A stretch of 64,000 nt of DNA from Planctomycetota bacterium (GCA_017303505.1 JAFLCP010000024.1:1-64000); one strand, 5' to 3'. Shown: positions 45,251 to 54,987, counted from the stretch's first letter. The notes: generated from the sequence alone by a model not told the origin. Translations and numbers: made by a program.

Positions 45251-46126
45251 ATGCGTGGTCTGTTATTCGCCTGTTGTGCACTCGTCTGCAGCTTTATTGC
45301 CATCGTGGGATGTCTGCCGCAAGCTGTGCCGATCGAAAAGCAACTTGATGTGGTCTATAAGTCGGTCGATGGTCTTGATTTGCACCTGGATTACATGGCT
45401 CCGAAAGGCCCGGGCCCGTTTCCGATCGTGGTTAGTATTCATGGTGGTGGATGGCAACGTGGATCGTATAAAGAGTACACGGCGTTTCAAGAAAATTGTG
45501 CCAAGAGCGGTATCGCCACAATTTCGGTTCAATATCGCTTTGCACCCAAAGCCAAATTTCCAGCCCAACAAGAAGATGTGCAGGATGCATTAAAATTCAT
45601 TCTGAAAGATAAAAAGAAGTATCCCATCGATGCCGATCGAGTTGCCTGGTTGGGTGGATCGGCAGGTGCTCATTTAGCGTTGTTGGCTGGTTTCTCACCG
45701 TCCGATCAATACAAGTCACTGCTTATCGTCAATGTGGCCGGACCCACGAACATGAAGTCGTTCAAATCGTGGGATTCTGGTGACAAAGCTCTGAAAGGGG
45801 CGGTTGGGCGCGATTCGGCTGGATTGCTTGAAGACCTCCTTGGGACCACTGATAAGACTGCTGACGTTTATCGCACGGCATCTCCGATCGAAATTGTTGC
45901 GGCCGGAGCGCCACGTGTTTTTACGGTACATGGTGAGAAGGACGACATCGTGCCGATCACTCAAGCCGAAGAGCTCCATGCTCGGCTAAAAGAACTGGGC
46001 ATTCCGGAGAATATCTACCGCAGCAAAGAAGGAACACACAACTTTGCCACCTGGCCCGTCAAAGATCGAAACGAAGCGTTATTGGAAATGGTGAAAGAAA
46101 TCAATTCCGTTCTGTTGAAAAAATGA
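45251..46126 (+). CDS. Lipoprotein-type alpha/beta hydrolase (acetyl esterase Aes-like)
   Basis: This 291-residue protein has a lipoprotein or signal segment (MRGLLFACCALVCSFIAIVGC). The oxyanion motif HGGGW, nucleophile elbow GGSAGAH and a C-terminal DDIV...HNF Asp-His region fit the hormone-sensitive-lipase/Aes group. The ATG at 45251 is chosen to start the signal; the frame opens at 45206. Likely a membrane-tethered esterase. Confidence 0.82.
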   Translation: MRGLLFACCALVCSFIAIVGCLPQAVPIEKQLDVVYKSVDGLDLHLDYMAPKGPGPFPIVVSIHGGGWQRGSYKEYTAFQENCAKSGIATISVQYRFAPKAKFPAQQEDVQDALKFILKDKKKYPIDADRVAWLGGSAGAHLALLAGFSPSDQYKSLLIVNVAGPTNMKSFKSWDSGDKALKGAVGRDSAGLLEDLLGTTDKTADVYRTASPIEIVAAGAPRVFTVHGEKDDIVPITQAEELHARLKELGIPENIYRSKEGTHNFATWPVKDRNEALLEMVKEINSVLLKK

Positions 46127-46185
46127 GTAACCTCATCCATCAAGCTGGTTCGACCTGTGCGTAAAACGAACTCAAGTGATGGTTA

Positions 46186-47352
46186 ATGGGATGCTCTATG
46201 GCGATGGAAAATAGCTGTTTCGATGCAATCGTGATTGGCTTGGGTTCGATGGGCTCAGCAGCGTGTTGGCGGTTGGCCCAGCGCGGTGCGAAGGTCTTGG
46301 GGCTCGATACTTTTTCACCTCCACATCGACGTGGCTCACATGGTGGCGATTCGCGTATCGTTCGTTTAGCATACTTCGAACATCCCGATTACGTGCCATT
46401 GTTGCAAAAAGCGTATCAAGGTTGGGATGAATTAGCAGAGTGGAAAGGGATTGCTGTTTTTGAACGGACAGGTCTGCTTTATTTTGGACCAACCCATCAT
46501 CCGTTGATTAGCGGGGCACTGGAAAGTTCACGGCTATATTCGGTCCCCATCGAACGCGCATCGGTGACCAACTATCCTCTGTTTCATGTTCCGCACGACT
46601 ATTGTTGCTTGTTAGAGCGCAATGCAGGTTTTGTGCGTCCGGATCTAGCGATTCAAGCCATGCTCGAAGCGGCACAGCAATATGGCTCACAGCATCGAAC
46701 ACAAGAGCGCGTGTTGGAGTGGAAACACGAACGGGGTGAAATTCGCGTTAACACAGAACGAGGAATCTATCGAGCCAAAAAATTGATCGTCACGGCTGGT
46801 GCGTGGGGTGGAAGTGTGCTGGCTCAGTTGAAGGCTCAATTACAGGTGAGCCTGCAAACTCTGGTGTGGGCAAAAGCCAAGAACCCAGCACAAGTTGCTG
46901 TTGGGACATTGCCGTGTTGGACCTTGGCAGATGAGCAATACCCCGGCATCTTTTATGGTTTTCCGGCGATACCATCGATGGTCGATGGGAGCATTCGAGG
47001 CTTTAAGTTGGCTCATCATGCGCCAGGGATTACAGTAACGGATGTTGATCGAGAAGATCCAGTGCCTCAGCCAGATTCACTGGCATCGGTGCGAGATATA
47101 CTCGATCGCTATTTTCCCAATCAATTCGAAGACGAGTTGGAAGTGGAAACATGTCGCTATACCAATTCGCCGGATGGAGATTTCATCATCGATTCCCTTC
47201 CCGATACCAACCAGAGTGTCGTTTATGCCCTAGGGTTTAGCGGGCATGGATTCAAATTTGCCCCCGCCATTGGTGAGGTGTTGGCGGACCTAGCGTTAGC
47301 AGGCGAAACTCAGATCCCGATCGGTTTTCTTTCCGCTGGTCGCTTCCGATAA
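46186..47352 (+). CDS. FAD-dependent amine oxidase (MSOX/N-methyltryptophan oxidase family)
   Basis: This 388-residue protein has the dinucleotide fold VIGLGSMGSAACWRLAQRG, then HRRGSHGGDSRIVRLAYFEHPDYVPL, and GFSGHGFKFAPAIGEVLADL at the end. The Cys in ETCRYTNSPDGDF aligns with the covalent flavin site of monomeric sarcosine oxidase. It is probably an oxidase for a secondary or N-methyl amino acid. The start is uncertain: ATG at 46186, 46198 or 46204. No associated pathway gene is seen. Confidence 0.85.
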   Translation: MGCSMAMENSCFDAIVIGLGSMGSAACWRLAQRGAKVLGLDTFSPPHRRGSHGGDSRIVRLAYFEHPDYVPLLQKAYQGWDELAEWKGIAVFERTGLLYFGPTHHPLISGALESSRLYSVPIERASVTNYPLFHVPHDYCCLLERNAGFVRPDLAIQAMLEAAQQYGSQHRTQERVLEWKHERGEIRVNTERGIYRAKKLIVTAGAWGGSVLAQLKAQLQVSLQTLVWAKAKNPAQVAVGTLPCWTLADEQYPGIFYGFPAIPSMVDGSIRGFKLAHHAPGITVTDVDREDPVPQPDSLASVRDILDRYFPNQFEDELEVETCRYTNSPDGDFIIDSLPDTNQSVVYALGFSGHGFKFAPAIGEVLADLALAGETQIPIGFLSAGRFR

Positions 47353-47423
47353 AAAGTGTAAAACGAACGTTGCCAAAAAATGTCCACCAGCTCTGGTGAG
47401 CGGATGGAAAATTCCCGGAAACG

Positions 47424-47457
47424 GCCGAGTCGGCGGGATGAGCCTGTCGGCGTCTTT
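47424..47457 (+). terminator. Probable terminator after the amine oxidase gene
   Basis: GCCGA and GGC (47424-47434) pair with GCC and TCGGC (47442-47451), followed by GTCTTTTTC. Confidence 0.45.
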
Positions 47458-47511
47458 TTCGATGGGACTTTTCCGATCATTCCGATGGAAAACGGCGCAT
47501 TTCTACCCGTT

Positions 47512-47527
47512 TGGCATAGCTTTTGCG
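47512..47527 (+). promoter_or_regulatory. Sigma-54 (RpoN) -24/-12 promoter
   Basis: TGGCATAGCTTTTGCG matches the consensus TGGCAY-N5-TTGC, with GG at 47513-47514 and GC at 47525-47526, so the exact GG-N10-GC spacing. The downstream coding gene on the same strand starts at 47839, leaving a long leader of about 300 bp. No other copy of such a motif is obvious in the window. Confidence 0.65.
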
Positions 47528-47838
47528 GTCCAGGGGAAAGGGTTTGAGACCGTAGGCTAAGCTAGAGTGTGCTGGCGAAGATTTTTGCATATTAAGGCGA
47601 AATCGTGGCCTGCGAGAAATCGTGGAAAAGTGGAGCGGAAATCGTTGTCGGTATTTTGGTCAACGATGGCGAAAAAAGCGGCAGCTTGCCACGCTACAAT
47701 GACTTCACGAGCACCTTTGCGAGCTTGAATATCTGAAACTCGCTTGAAGCAGTTAAGTACACGGTTGCAATTTGTCTATGAATCCGAACTTGGCCAATAA
47801 TGATGCGGCAGCAATTCGAGAAATCAGGAGTTAGCGAA
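47528..47838. other. Leader region between the sigma-54 promoter and the TAT-exported protein
   Basis: I find no gene. GAAATCGTGG occurs twice around 47590-47630. The leader of about 300 nt is long for a simple mRNA and could hold a regulatory RNA structure or a small gene, but nothing I can name. Confidence 0.3.
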
Positions 47839-48966
47839 ATGTTACAGTGGTCGCGACGAACTTTGTTGAAGTGTGGCTTAGCTTCCGTGGCGATGGTATC
47901 TGGTAGTGCCACGTCGCTTTGGGCCTTTCAAGAAAACGCTGCAGTTGATGCCAAAGAGTATCAGCAGGTGGTGACCAAAGCAGTTAGCTTTCTGAAAGCA
48001 GAAGGGCAAGCTGAGGATGGATCTTTTAGCGGCAAAGCGGGGACGGGGCCAACCTCATTGGTCGTCGCTGGTTTGTTGTCCGTTGGGCAAACGGCAAACG
48101 ATCCGATTGTGGCCAAGGCGCTTAAGTTCTTGGAGTCGAATGTACGCGAAGATGGTGGCATCTACGCTGAGAACTCGAGGCACAAGAATTATGAAACGAG
48201 CATTGCCGTCGTTTGTTTGTCGAAAGCCAACAGCGATGGAAGGTTCGACGCGATTTTGAAAAAGGCCGACAAGTTCTTACGCAACCTGCAATGGGATGAA
48301 GGTGAAGGTAAGTCGGAAAGCGATATGGAATATGGTGGAGCAGGTTACGATAGCAAGGGACGGCCTGACTTGTCCAATACGGCTTTCTTCATTGAGGCTC
48401 TGAAGAGTGCAGGCGCAGGCGAAGATGATGAAGCGATCCAGCGTGCACTAAAGTTTGTTTCCCGATGCCAAAACTTGGAAAATGAATCCAACGATGCGCC
48501 TGTTTCGGCGAAGGTCAATGACGGAGGCTTTTTCTATACCATCGGTGGTGGCGGTGAAAGCAAAGCGGGCGGTGATACAACTGCCGGTTTGCGAAGTTAC
48601 GGTTCGATGACCTACGCTGGTTTGAAGAGCATGATTTACGCCGGTGTCAATAAAGATGATAAACGCGTCAAAGCGGCACTTGAGTTTTTGAAAAAGAACT
48701 ACGATTTGGAAACGAATCCTGGCATGGGCAAGTCGGGATTGTTTTACTACTACCACACCATGTCCAAGGCACTCGATGCATTGGGTGAAAGCAACTTTGT
48801 GGACGCCAAAGGGGCTTCGCATGAATGGAAGAAGGAGCTATTTGCAGAACTCAAGAAGTCCCAACAGCCAAATGGCTCATGGGTGAATACAGATTCGCGC
48901 TGGATGGAAGGGGATCCGAATCTAGTAACAGGGTACGTCTTGCTCGCGCTCGGTTACTGCAAGTAA
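47839..48966 (+). CDS. Tat-exported prenyltransferase/squalene-cyclase-repeat protein
   Basis: This 375-residue protein has a twin-arginine signal (SRRTLLKCGLASVAMVSGSA). Repeats of the squalene-hopene-cyclase-like alpha/alpha toroid follow: AEGQAEDGSFSGKAGTGPTSLVVAGL, REDGGIYAEN, NTAFFIEALKSAG, MTYAGLKSMIYAG, QQPNGSWVNTD. It lacks the DXDD cyclase motif. Such proteins are common secreted planctomycete proteins whose role is unknown. AGGAG at 47826-47830 supports ATG 47839. A sigma-54-like promoter lies upstream. Confidence 0.85.
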   Translation: MLQWSRRTLLKCGLASVAMVSGSATSLWAFQENAAVDAKEYQQVVTKAVSFLKAEGQAEDGSFSGKAGTGPTSLVVAGLLSVGQTANDPIVAKALKFLESNVREDGGIYAENSRHKNYETSIAVVCLSKANSDGRFDAILKKADKFLRNLQWDEGEGKSESDMEYGGAGYDSKGRPDLSNTAFFIEALKSAGAGEDDEAIQRALKFVSRCQNLENESNDAPVSAKVNDGGFFYTIGGGGESKAGGDTTAGLRSYGSMTYAGLKSMIYAGVNKDDKRVKAALEFLKKNYDLETNPGMGKSGLFYYYHTMSKALDALGESNFVDAKGASHEWKKELFAELKKSQQPNGSWVNTDSRWMEGDPNLVTGYVLLALGYCK

Positions 48967-48998
48967 ATTAAACTTGTCGTTGTGTTTCAGAATTAGGG

Positions 48999-49034
48999 AC
49001 ACTCCTCGTCACTCGATGACGAGGAGTGTTTTTC
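48999..49034 (+). terminator. Rho-independent terminator after the toroid protein gene
   Basis: ACACTCCTCGTCA (48999-49011) pairs perfectly with TGACGAGGAGTGT (49017-49029), followed by TTTTTC. Confidence 0.9.
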
Positions 49035-49049
49035 GTTGAGGGGCTTAAT

Positions 49050-49649
49050 ATGTTGAAGAAGTGGATCATCAGCAGCGTACTGACACTATGGCTATTCAGT
49101 GTTTCGATAACGGCGATAGCGCAAGATACTTCAACAACGAAGTCGTCTGCTGCGGCTACCTCGAATGAGAAGGTATCGAAACTCGCTGACGCGTGGCTCG
49201 GTGTTTGGAAAGGGAAGGCCCAGAGTATTTCGCCTGCCGGAGTCAACGTTACGTTTGATATGCAAATTGAGATCAAGCTTTTGAATGATCCAAGCCGTTA
49301 TGAATGGAAAACGGTATTTTCGGGGCCTCAAGGAGATGTGGTGAAAGCGTACGAGTTGATTCCGCAAACAAAGATCAACCATTTCGTGATCGATGAGAAG
49401 AACAGCATATTAATCGATGCAACGTTGCTGGGTGATACGCTCAGCAGTCACTTTACCGTTCAAGACCAAACAATTTGGTGTCAGTACCACCTCGCAGAAG
49501 AGCAGGGGGAGACGTACCTCACCTTCGACTTATATTCTGCTTCTTCTTCGAACGCGAAATCATCGGGCGCAAAAGATGGAATTCCCGAAGTGAAGAGCTT
49601 GATCCCGACCACCCGCCAAACGGCTCGCCTGAAAAAGCAAAAGTCGTAA
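49050..49649 (+). CDS. Secreted protein of unknown function
   Basis: A 199-residue protein with a signal peptide (LKKWIISSVLTLWLFSVSITAIAQ), then a beta-rich domain with AWLGVWKGKAQSISPAGVNVTFDM, SRYEWKTVFSG, INHFVIDEKNSILIDATLL. The fold resembles lipocalin-like barrels, but I recognise no family. GAGGGG precedes ATG 49050. Confidence 0.7.
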   Translation: MLKKWIISSVLTLWLFSVSITAIAQDTSTTKSSAAATSNEKVSKLADAWLGVWKGKAQSISPAGVNVTFDMQIEIKLLNDPSRYEWKTVFSGPQGDVVKAYELIPQTKINHFVIDEKNSILIDATLLGDTLSSHFTVQDQTIWCQYHLAEEQGETYLTFDLYSASSSNAKSSGAKDGIPEVKSLIPTTRQTARLKKQKS

Positions 49650-49805
49650 AGTGGCACTTGGTTCGGAGCTGCATTTTTTGGAATAGGTGCTCCGATTGAA
49701 AAAGGTGCTCCGACTGGAGATTCAAGCTACCAGAGGTTATTCTTACGGAGGTTTTGACTGCGTCAGATCGCAGGCTAGCACCTCTTACGCTCTGGAGGCT
49801 CGGAC

Positions 49806-50567
49806 ATGGACACATCTGCGGTTCAAGGAACGCGTGCACCTTCCCCGGTTGGTGTTACGGGAATGTCGCTGGGAATTTTGGGTGGTGCGGCATTGATCGG
49901 TTTTTTTATTCCCGCTTATTACGACTGGAGCGGCGCGGACCAAAGTCGCCCATCTCCCTGGATTCCAGCAGCGATTGGAACTCTGTTTGGAATCTCGCTG
50001 TTGGTCTCACTCGGTTTGTTATGGGGACATTCTAAAGGAATGGCGTGGCTGAATGCGAGCGAACAGCGTCTTAGGTTGAAACGACCCTGGGATGGCTTCA
50101 CTATGGCATGTGTGGCCCTTGTGATTGCCGTTGCTTTGGCCGCTTTGAAGTTGGCAAGTTTCGCAGTCGTCTGGAGCTTTATCGCATTGTTGTGCGTGTT
50201 GGCATGGTGTGTTTATCATGCCTGGCTCTATCCCAGATTACGTTGGCCCATGTTGGCCTTGGTTTTCGGTTGCGGCTTGTCATTTCTCTGGATTTTGGTT
50301 GGTAAGTATTCGCAAGATGGCAACCCTGGTGTTCTTTTGTTTTTGCCAGGGGCGCCGATGTTATTGCCCGCTGGTTACACTGGAATGCTATTGGGAGTGA
50401 ACCTGCATGAAGTGGTTTGGCTCGCTAACATTTATATGGCGCTCGTTTACGGTCTCGGAGCGGGCTTTATGCATATTGGCCAAAAACGTGCCATTGCCTT
50501 TACACTCTTCATGATCGTGATATCGATCGCCAGTTCATTTGGATTCCATGCGATGATCCGAGCATAA
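49806..50567 (+). CDS. Unrecognised polytopic membrane protein
   Basis: A 253-residue protein with about seven to eight membrane segments (from LGILGGAALIGFFIPAYY to AFTLFMIVISIASSFGF). It has no transporter motif I can name. GGAGG lies 7 nt before ATG 49806. A direct repeat of AGGTGCTCCGA(T/C)TG precedes it at about 49686-49717. Confidence 0.65.
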   Translation: MDTSAVQGTRAPSPVGVTGMSLGILGGAALIGFFIPAYYDWSGADQSRPSPWIPAAIGTLFGISLLVSLGLLWGHSKGMAWLNASEQRLRLKRPWDGFTMACVALVIAVALAALKLASFAVVWSFIALLCVLAWCVYHAWLYPRLRWPMLALVFGCGLSFLWILVGKYSQDGNPGVLLFLPGAPMLLPAGYTGMLLGVNLHEVVWLANIYMALVYGLGAGFMHIGQKRAIAFTLFMIVISIASSFGFHAMIRA

Positions 50568-50635
50568 GTCCAGCATGTGCTCAGATTCGATTGGCGATGA
50601 CGGCTCGTCCTCTCCTTTTTGAAACGATTTACAAC

Positions 50636-52567
50636 ATGATAGCTCCCGGATTCAAAGTTGTTTCTTGTCGCTATGCGATGTGGTTAGGTTTGGCCTTTGT
50701 TGTTGCGGCTGTGGGGTTAAGCAAGACTGGTTTCACGCAAAATAGAACTCCCGTTTTCGGATCAGAGTTCCCCAACCTAGATTCGCTGGCCGTGGGTGAA
50801 TGGTGGAAGAAGAATCCCAAAGGGCCCAATGCACCTCCGGCGATGGTTGTGGAACGAGCGGATGTCGTCGCATTTGCTTTGTATACTTCCCAAGACTCGA
50901 CACTTAAGTTGACTGCGCAATTGTTTCCACTTTATCCCGACGAAACCAAAACGGTGCGTTTGGAAATACTAAATGGAGCTGACTGGAAAGAAATCGCGCG
51001 AACCGAAGTCTTGTTTCCTGGGTGGAGTGCTCACTTTCGAATCGAAGGTTGGGATGAGTCACATGATGTACGATATCGTGTTCGGCATGCGGAGAACGCG
51101 ATATTTGAAGGACGCATTCGACGAAATCCTATCGATAAGTCGGAGCTAGTTATGGCTTCGATGTCATGCAATTCGAGCCGCACCACAGGACAACGGCCCG
51201 AAATCGTCGACGCGCTGAAGAAACTAGATCCCGATCTGCTCTTCTTTGCGGGTGACCAAACTTATCGACATACCGAACATACGGCAGGCTGGATCGAGTT
51301 CGGTTTGCAATTTAGGGAGTTGATGTGCGATCGTCCTACGATCACGATTCCGGATGATCATGATGTGGGACATCCAAATCTGTGGGGGGAAAATGGTCGG
51401 CAATCGACGCTGTCAGGAAATGCGGACGGTGGTTATTTTTATCCCGTCGAGTATGTCAACATGGTGCAACGGCAGCAAACATGGCATTTGCCAGACCCTG
51501 TTGATCCTGAGCCGATTGACCGAGGGATTTCGGTTTATTTTACTCGTTTGAAATTGGGTGCGTTTGATTTTGCGATTATCGAGGACCGCAAATTCAAGTC
51601 GGGGCCCGCCGGGAAAATTCCACAGATGGGACCTCGTCCCGACCATATCAATGATCTCAAATATGACTTGCGAAGTATCGATCTTCCCGGATTGGAATTG
51701 TTAGGACAACGTCAAATGTCGTTTCTGGAAAGTTGGGGAGAAGATTGGGCTGGCGTCGAAATGAAGGCACTGTTGTCGCAAACAGCCTTTTGCGGAGCGG
51801 TGCATAATCATGGTGGCGAGAACGATCGGTTGTTGGCGGATCTCGATTGCAATGGCTGGCCTCAGACTCAACGCAACGAAGCATTGAAGGCTTTACGACG
51901 TGTGTGGGGCGTACATCTCTGCGGCGATCAGCATCTAGCCGTTGTGGTTCAGCACGGAATCGACAGTTTTCGGGATGGACCATTCGCTTTTACGAGTCCG
52001 GCTCTGGTGAATACCATTTATGGTAGGTGGTGGCATCCAGAGGATGAAAAAGCAGGTCGCAATCCAGTTCCCAATAGTCCATTGCCCTGGACTGGAGACT
52101 TTTTGGATGGACTGGGGAATCGGATGACGATGCTGGCGTATGCAAATCCCACGAACATCAAAGAGGAGAAACTGCGAGCGGATGGGTTTGGTGTAGCACG
52201 CTTCAATAAGGTCAATCGCACGATAACTTTTGAATGTTATCCGCGTTTCCCATCTGTTCCTTCCGAACAATTCGCAGGTTGGCCAATTACGGTTACGCAA
52301 GAGAGCAACGATGGCCGGAAGGTGGTCGGGGTGTTGCCGATTATTAGCAGCGCATCTGGTAAACGGCCGGTGGTTCAGGTGATCGACGAAGCGACAGATG
52401 AAGTGGTGTATACCATTCGTGCGAAGGAGAGTTCGATCGAGCCCAAGGTTTATTCGACAGGTCCCTTTACGTTAAAGGCTGGCATAGAGAAAGCAGATCA
52501 TGTCGTGGGTGAAGGATTACTGCCCCAATCCGCTGGAACGAATGACGAACGATTTGAATTAAAGTAG
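50636..52567 (+). CDS. PhoD-like secreted metallophosphatase
   Basis: This 643-residue protein has a signal segment after a basic n-region (AMWLGLAFVVAAVGL). A PhoD/metallophosphoesterase domain follows: DPDLLFFAGDQTYRH, TITIPDDHDVGHPNLWGENG and VHLCGDQHLAVVVQHG, whose Asp, His and Asn residues bind metal. A C-terminal beta domain (about 500-640) follows. It probably hydrolyses phosphate esters outside the cytoplasm. The start is uncertain: ATG at 50597 or 50636. A single-gene unit. Confidence 0.82.
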   Translation: MIAPGFKVVSCRYAMWLGLAFVVAAVGLSKTGFTQNRTPVFGSEFPNLDSLAVGEWWKKNPKGPNAPPAMVVERADVVAFALYTSQDSTLKLTAQLFPLYPDETKTVRLEILNGADWKEIARTEVLFPGWSAHFRIEGWDESHDVRYRVRHAENAIFEGRIRRNPIDKSELVMASMSCNSSRTTGQRPEIVDALKKLDPDLLFFAGDQTYRHTEHTAGWIEFGLQFRELMCDRPTITIPDDHDVGHPNLWGENGRQSTLSGNADGGYFYPVEYVNMVQRQQTWHLPDPVDPEPIDRGISVYFTRLKLGAFDFAIIEDRKFKSGPAGKIPQMGPRPDHINDLKYDLRSIDLPGLELLGQRQMSFLESWGEDWAGVEMKALLSQTAFCGAVHNHGGENDRLLADLDCNGWPQTQRNEALKALRRVWGVHLCGDQHLAVVVQHGIDSFRDGPFAFTSPALVNTIYGRWWHPEDEKAGRNPVPNSPLPWTGDFLDGLGNRMTMLAYANPTNIKEEKLRADGFGVARFNKVNRTITFECYPRFPSVPSEQFAGWPITVTQESNDGRKVVGVLPIISSASGKRPVVQVIDEATDEVVYTIRAKESSIEPKVYSTGPFTLKAGIEKADHVVGEGLLPQSAGTNDERFELK

Positions 52568-52706
52568 GGTGAAGTACGGTGGGTTCCGCAAGTCAGGTAT
52601 CTCGTGCGACGAACCGTGTTAAGAGGGAATGGTCATGGCGGTGAAGAGTCGTTAAAGTATGGACTTGCTGCACACATCCTACCTCCTTCCTCTCGGAGCC
52701 TCTTCA

Positions 52707-53417
52707 ATGATGACAGAATTCATGGGCGAATTCATGGGCACGATGACTTTGATCCTGTTGGGTGGAGGTGTCAATGCGGCAACTAGTTTAGAGAAGAGCT
52801 ATGCCAAAGGGAGTGGCTGGATTGTCGTGACGGCAGGCTGGGCATTTGCGGTTGCGTGCGGGATATTTGTAGCGAAGGCCCTGGGGGGAAGCGGTGCATT
52901 GAACCCAGTTGGCCCTATCTCAAACATCGTGCTTGGTAAAGAAACGCTTGCGGCGAACTTGGTTCAAGTCGCTGCCGAATTCAGCGGCGCATTCGTGGGC
53001 GCGGTCTTGGTTTGGCTTCAGTATTTACCACACTGGAAAGAAACCAAAGATGCAGACACGAAACGAGGTGTCTTCTGCACAGCACCTGCGATTCCAAATA
53101 CGTCAGCCAACTTTCTGTCCGAAGTTATCGGTACGTTTGCACTGGTGTTGGTCGCGTCGGCCATTGGCAAAGCGATCGAAGGGACTCTGCAGGCACCTCT
53201 CATCGGCATGGTCGTATGGGCAGTCGGCATGAGCTTAGGTGGCTCAACCGGTTATGCCATTAACCCTGCACGCGATTTCGCACCGAGACTGGCACATGCG
53301 CTGCTGCCCATTGAAGGAAAAGGTAGTTCGAATTGGAGCTACGCTTGGATACCAATTATGGGTCCTATTACAGGAGCGATCCTGGCTAGCTTCGTGTTTC
53401 AATACCTTAGCAAATAA
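52707..53417 (+). CDS. Aquaporin/glycerol-facilitator family (MIP) channel
   Basis: This 236-residue protein has six membrane segments and the two pore half-helices. The second is the usual INPARD; the first reads ALNPVGPIS, so NPA is changed to NPV. The second half includes GYAINPARDFAPRLAH. MIP channels carry water or glycerol; the changed first motif could affect selectivity. GGAG lies 8 nt before ATG 52707. A bidirectional terminator follows. Confidence 0.88.
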   Translation: MMTEFMGEFMGTMTLILLGGGVNAATSLEKSYAKGSGWIVVTAGWAFAVACGIFVAKALGGSGALNPVGPISNIVLGKETLAANLVQVAAEFSGAFVGAVLVWLQYLPHWKETKDADTKRGVFCTAPAIPNTSANFLSEVIGTFALVLVASAIGKAIEGTLQAPLIGMVVWAVGMSLGGSTGYAINPARDFAPRLAHALLPIEGKGSSNWSYAWIPIMGPITGAILASFVFQYLSK

Positions 53418-53423
53418 TGTCAC

Positions 53424-53455
53424 AAGACGATCGAGCCATAGGGGCCGATCGTCTT
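53424..53455. terminator. Bidirectional terminator between the MIP channel and porin genes
   Basis: AAGACGATCG (53424-53433) pairs with CGATCGTCTT (53446-53455). Confidence 0.75.
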
Positions 53456-53493
53456 GATAGAGTTGTTTCAAACGGACGTAGATTCAGGTAGAT

Positions 53494-54987
53494 CTAGTAA
53501 CGGAACTGCACTTGCAATCGCAGTAAGTCGCCATCGAACTGTTGGTAGGATAATGTGTTGGCAGCGTTGATTGCTCGTGTGTTGGTGCGTTCTGTCCATG
53601 TATAGGTCGTAACGAATTCGACATTGGCAGTCATTTGCCATTCGCAGCCTAATTCAAGCTCACTGATCTGGGCGTACGGTGCGTTCAATTCGCCCTTGTA
53701 ACCACCCTCATAGTAACCCCAGCGGAAGAACGGCCAAAACTCGCCATGGCACGCCGTTTGATAACGATAGAGTGCCATCAAATAGCCGCCAGCCAGCGGG
53801 CGATCAATCACCTCTGTTTGTGCTTCGTTTAGTCCTGGTCCGCGTCCCACATTCCATTCGGCTTGGAAGCCAAGAGGTTGAGGATAGTAAATCCAGCTTA
53901 AGCCGACGCGTTCATCCAAAATGCCAGCCTGATTGCCTTGCTCAAGAGTACCGAGTGGTCGGACCGCAGAACCGACACCTAATGGACTGATCGGCGAGCT
54001 TAGTACCGTATACTTACCAACATAGCCTTGCACACCAAATTCGGTCATTTGGCCATCGCAAAAGGTGTACGGAATCGTTAATCGCGTTACGAAGTGCAAG
54101 TTATCATTTTGTTCTTTAAATGATCCACCTTGCCCGTTATAAAAACCGAATCCAAGAACACCATAATTGCCTGAGCCTTTGAGATTATCGTCGGTGGCTT
54201 TCTTAAAGAAGTCTTGGGCATACTCGGGAGTCCAATAGAAGAAGGCACCGACGTCACGTTCGTTACGGGCTGCGCTGTTGAAGGCATCGTTACGGTCTAA
54301 CGGGAGTCGATTGCGGCTCGATTGAAGGTTTTCCCAGCCATAAGGAACTTTCGAAAGCCCAAGTCGAACCCGATACTCTTTTTTGTCATCAAAAGCGAAG
54401 TCCCCATACCAGTCCCGCAGTTGAACATAGTTGATGGCATCGTTGGAATTAGGCACGGTACCGGCAAATTCGGGCTGAAAGTAAATGAAGATTCGATCTG
54501 TGACGTCCCCTTCAAATGTTAATCGCGCACGACGAATGAAAAATTCCTGATTGCGACCCACGGATGAATCACCCACGTGCTGAGCCAACGCTCCACCTGG
54601 TTCTTCCAGGAGGGTTTCGTTGATTCGAAGCTGCGTGTAACCACCCAATTTGTACTTCTCAAACCATGATTTCTTTTTCTCTTCTTTCTTTTCTTCTTTC
54701 TTCTCGGCGGGCTTCTCATCCTTCGTCTCGGACTTTGATAATTCGGCAATTCGCTCTTCGGCCGCCTTTAAGCGTTCCAAAATCTCGTCCGTTGTCGGTT
54801 GCTGCGAATATTCCACAGGCTGCGAATATTGCTCAGGCACAATCGTGTCCACATACGAAACCTGCGCTGTTGCCATCGAGCACTGGCTCAGCATTAGCCC
54901 CAAAGATAGCAGGCAGCCACGATAACCCGTAAATTGAGAGGTAATTGCTAGCAATTTCTGTTGGTTCAGGGTAAATCGAGTCAGCAT
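53494..54987 (-). CDS. Outer membrane porin (phosphate-selective porin O/P family)
   Basis: This 497-residue protein has a signal peptide (YRGCLLSLGLMLSQCSMATAQ). A short coiled coil (EILERLKAAEERIAEL) and a Lys/Glu-rich spacer (about 95-110) follow, then a beta-barrel of alternating strands with YKLGGYTQLRIN, RRARLTFEGDV, PEFAGTV, VRLGLSKVPYGWEN and a terminal FRY-type Phe/Tyr motif (LRLQVQFRY). This is the OprO/OprP pattern. Planctomycetes have outer membranes that can hold such barrels. ATG 54987 is used; the frame opens at 55035. Confidence 0.85.
   Translation of the reverse strand: MLTRFTLNQQKLLAITSQFTGYRGCLLSLGLMLSQCSMATAQVSYVDTIVPEQYSQPVEYSQQPTTDEILERLKAAEERIAELSKSETKDEKPAEKKEEKKEEKKKSWFEKYKLGGYTQLRINETLLEEPGGALAQHVGDSSVGRNQEFFIRRARLTFEGDVTDRIFIYFQPEFAGTVPNSNDAINYVQLRDWYGDFAFDDKKEYRVRLGLSKVPYGWENLQSSRNRLPLDRNDAFNSAARNERDVGAFFYWTPEYAQDFFKKATDDNLKGSGNYGVLGFGFYNGQGGSFKEQNDNLHFVTRLTIPYTFCDGQMTEFGVQGYVGKYTVLSSPISPLGVGSAVRPLGTLEQGNQAGILDERVGLSWIYYPQPLGFQAEWNVGRGPGLNEAQTEVIDRPLAGGYLMALYRYQTACHGEFWPFFRWGYYEGGYKGELNAPYAQISELELGCEWQMTANVEFVTTYTWTERTNTRAINAANTLSYQQFDGDLLRLQVQFRY

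Noticed and set aside
47694..47912. Minus-strand frame over the start of the toroid protein gene
   Set aside because: It overlaps a well-supported gene and its Tat signal and has no family match.
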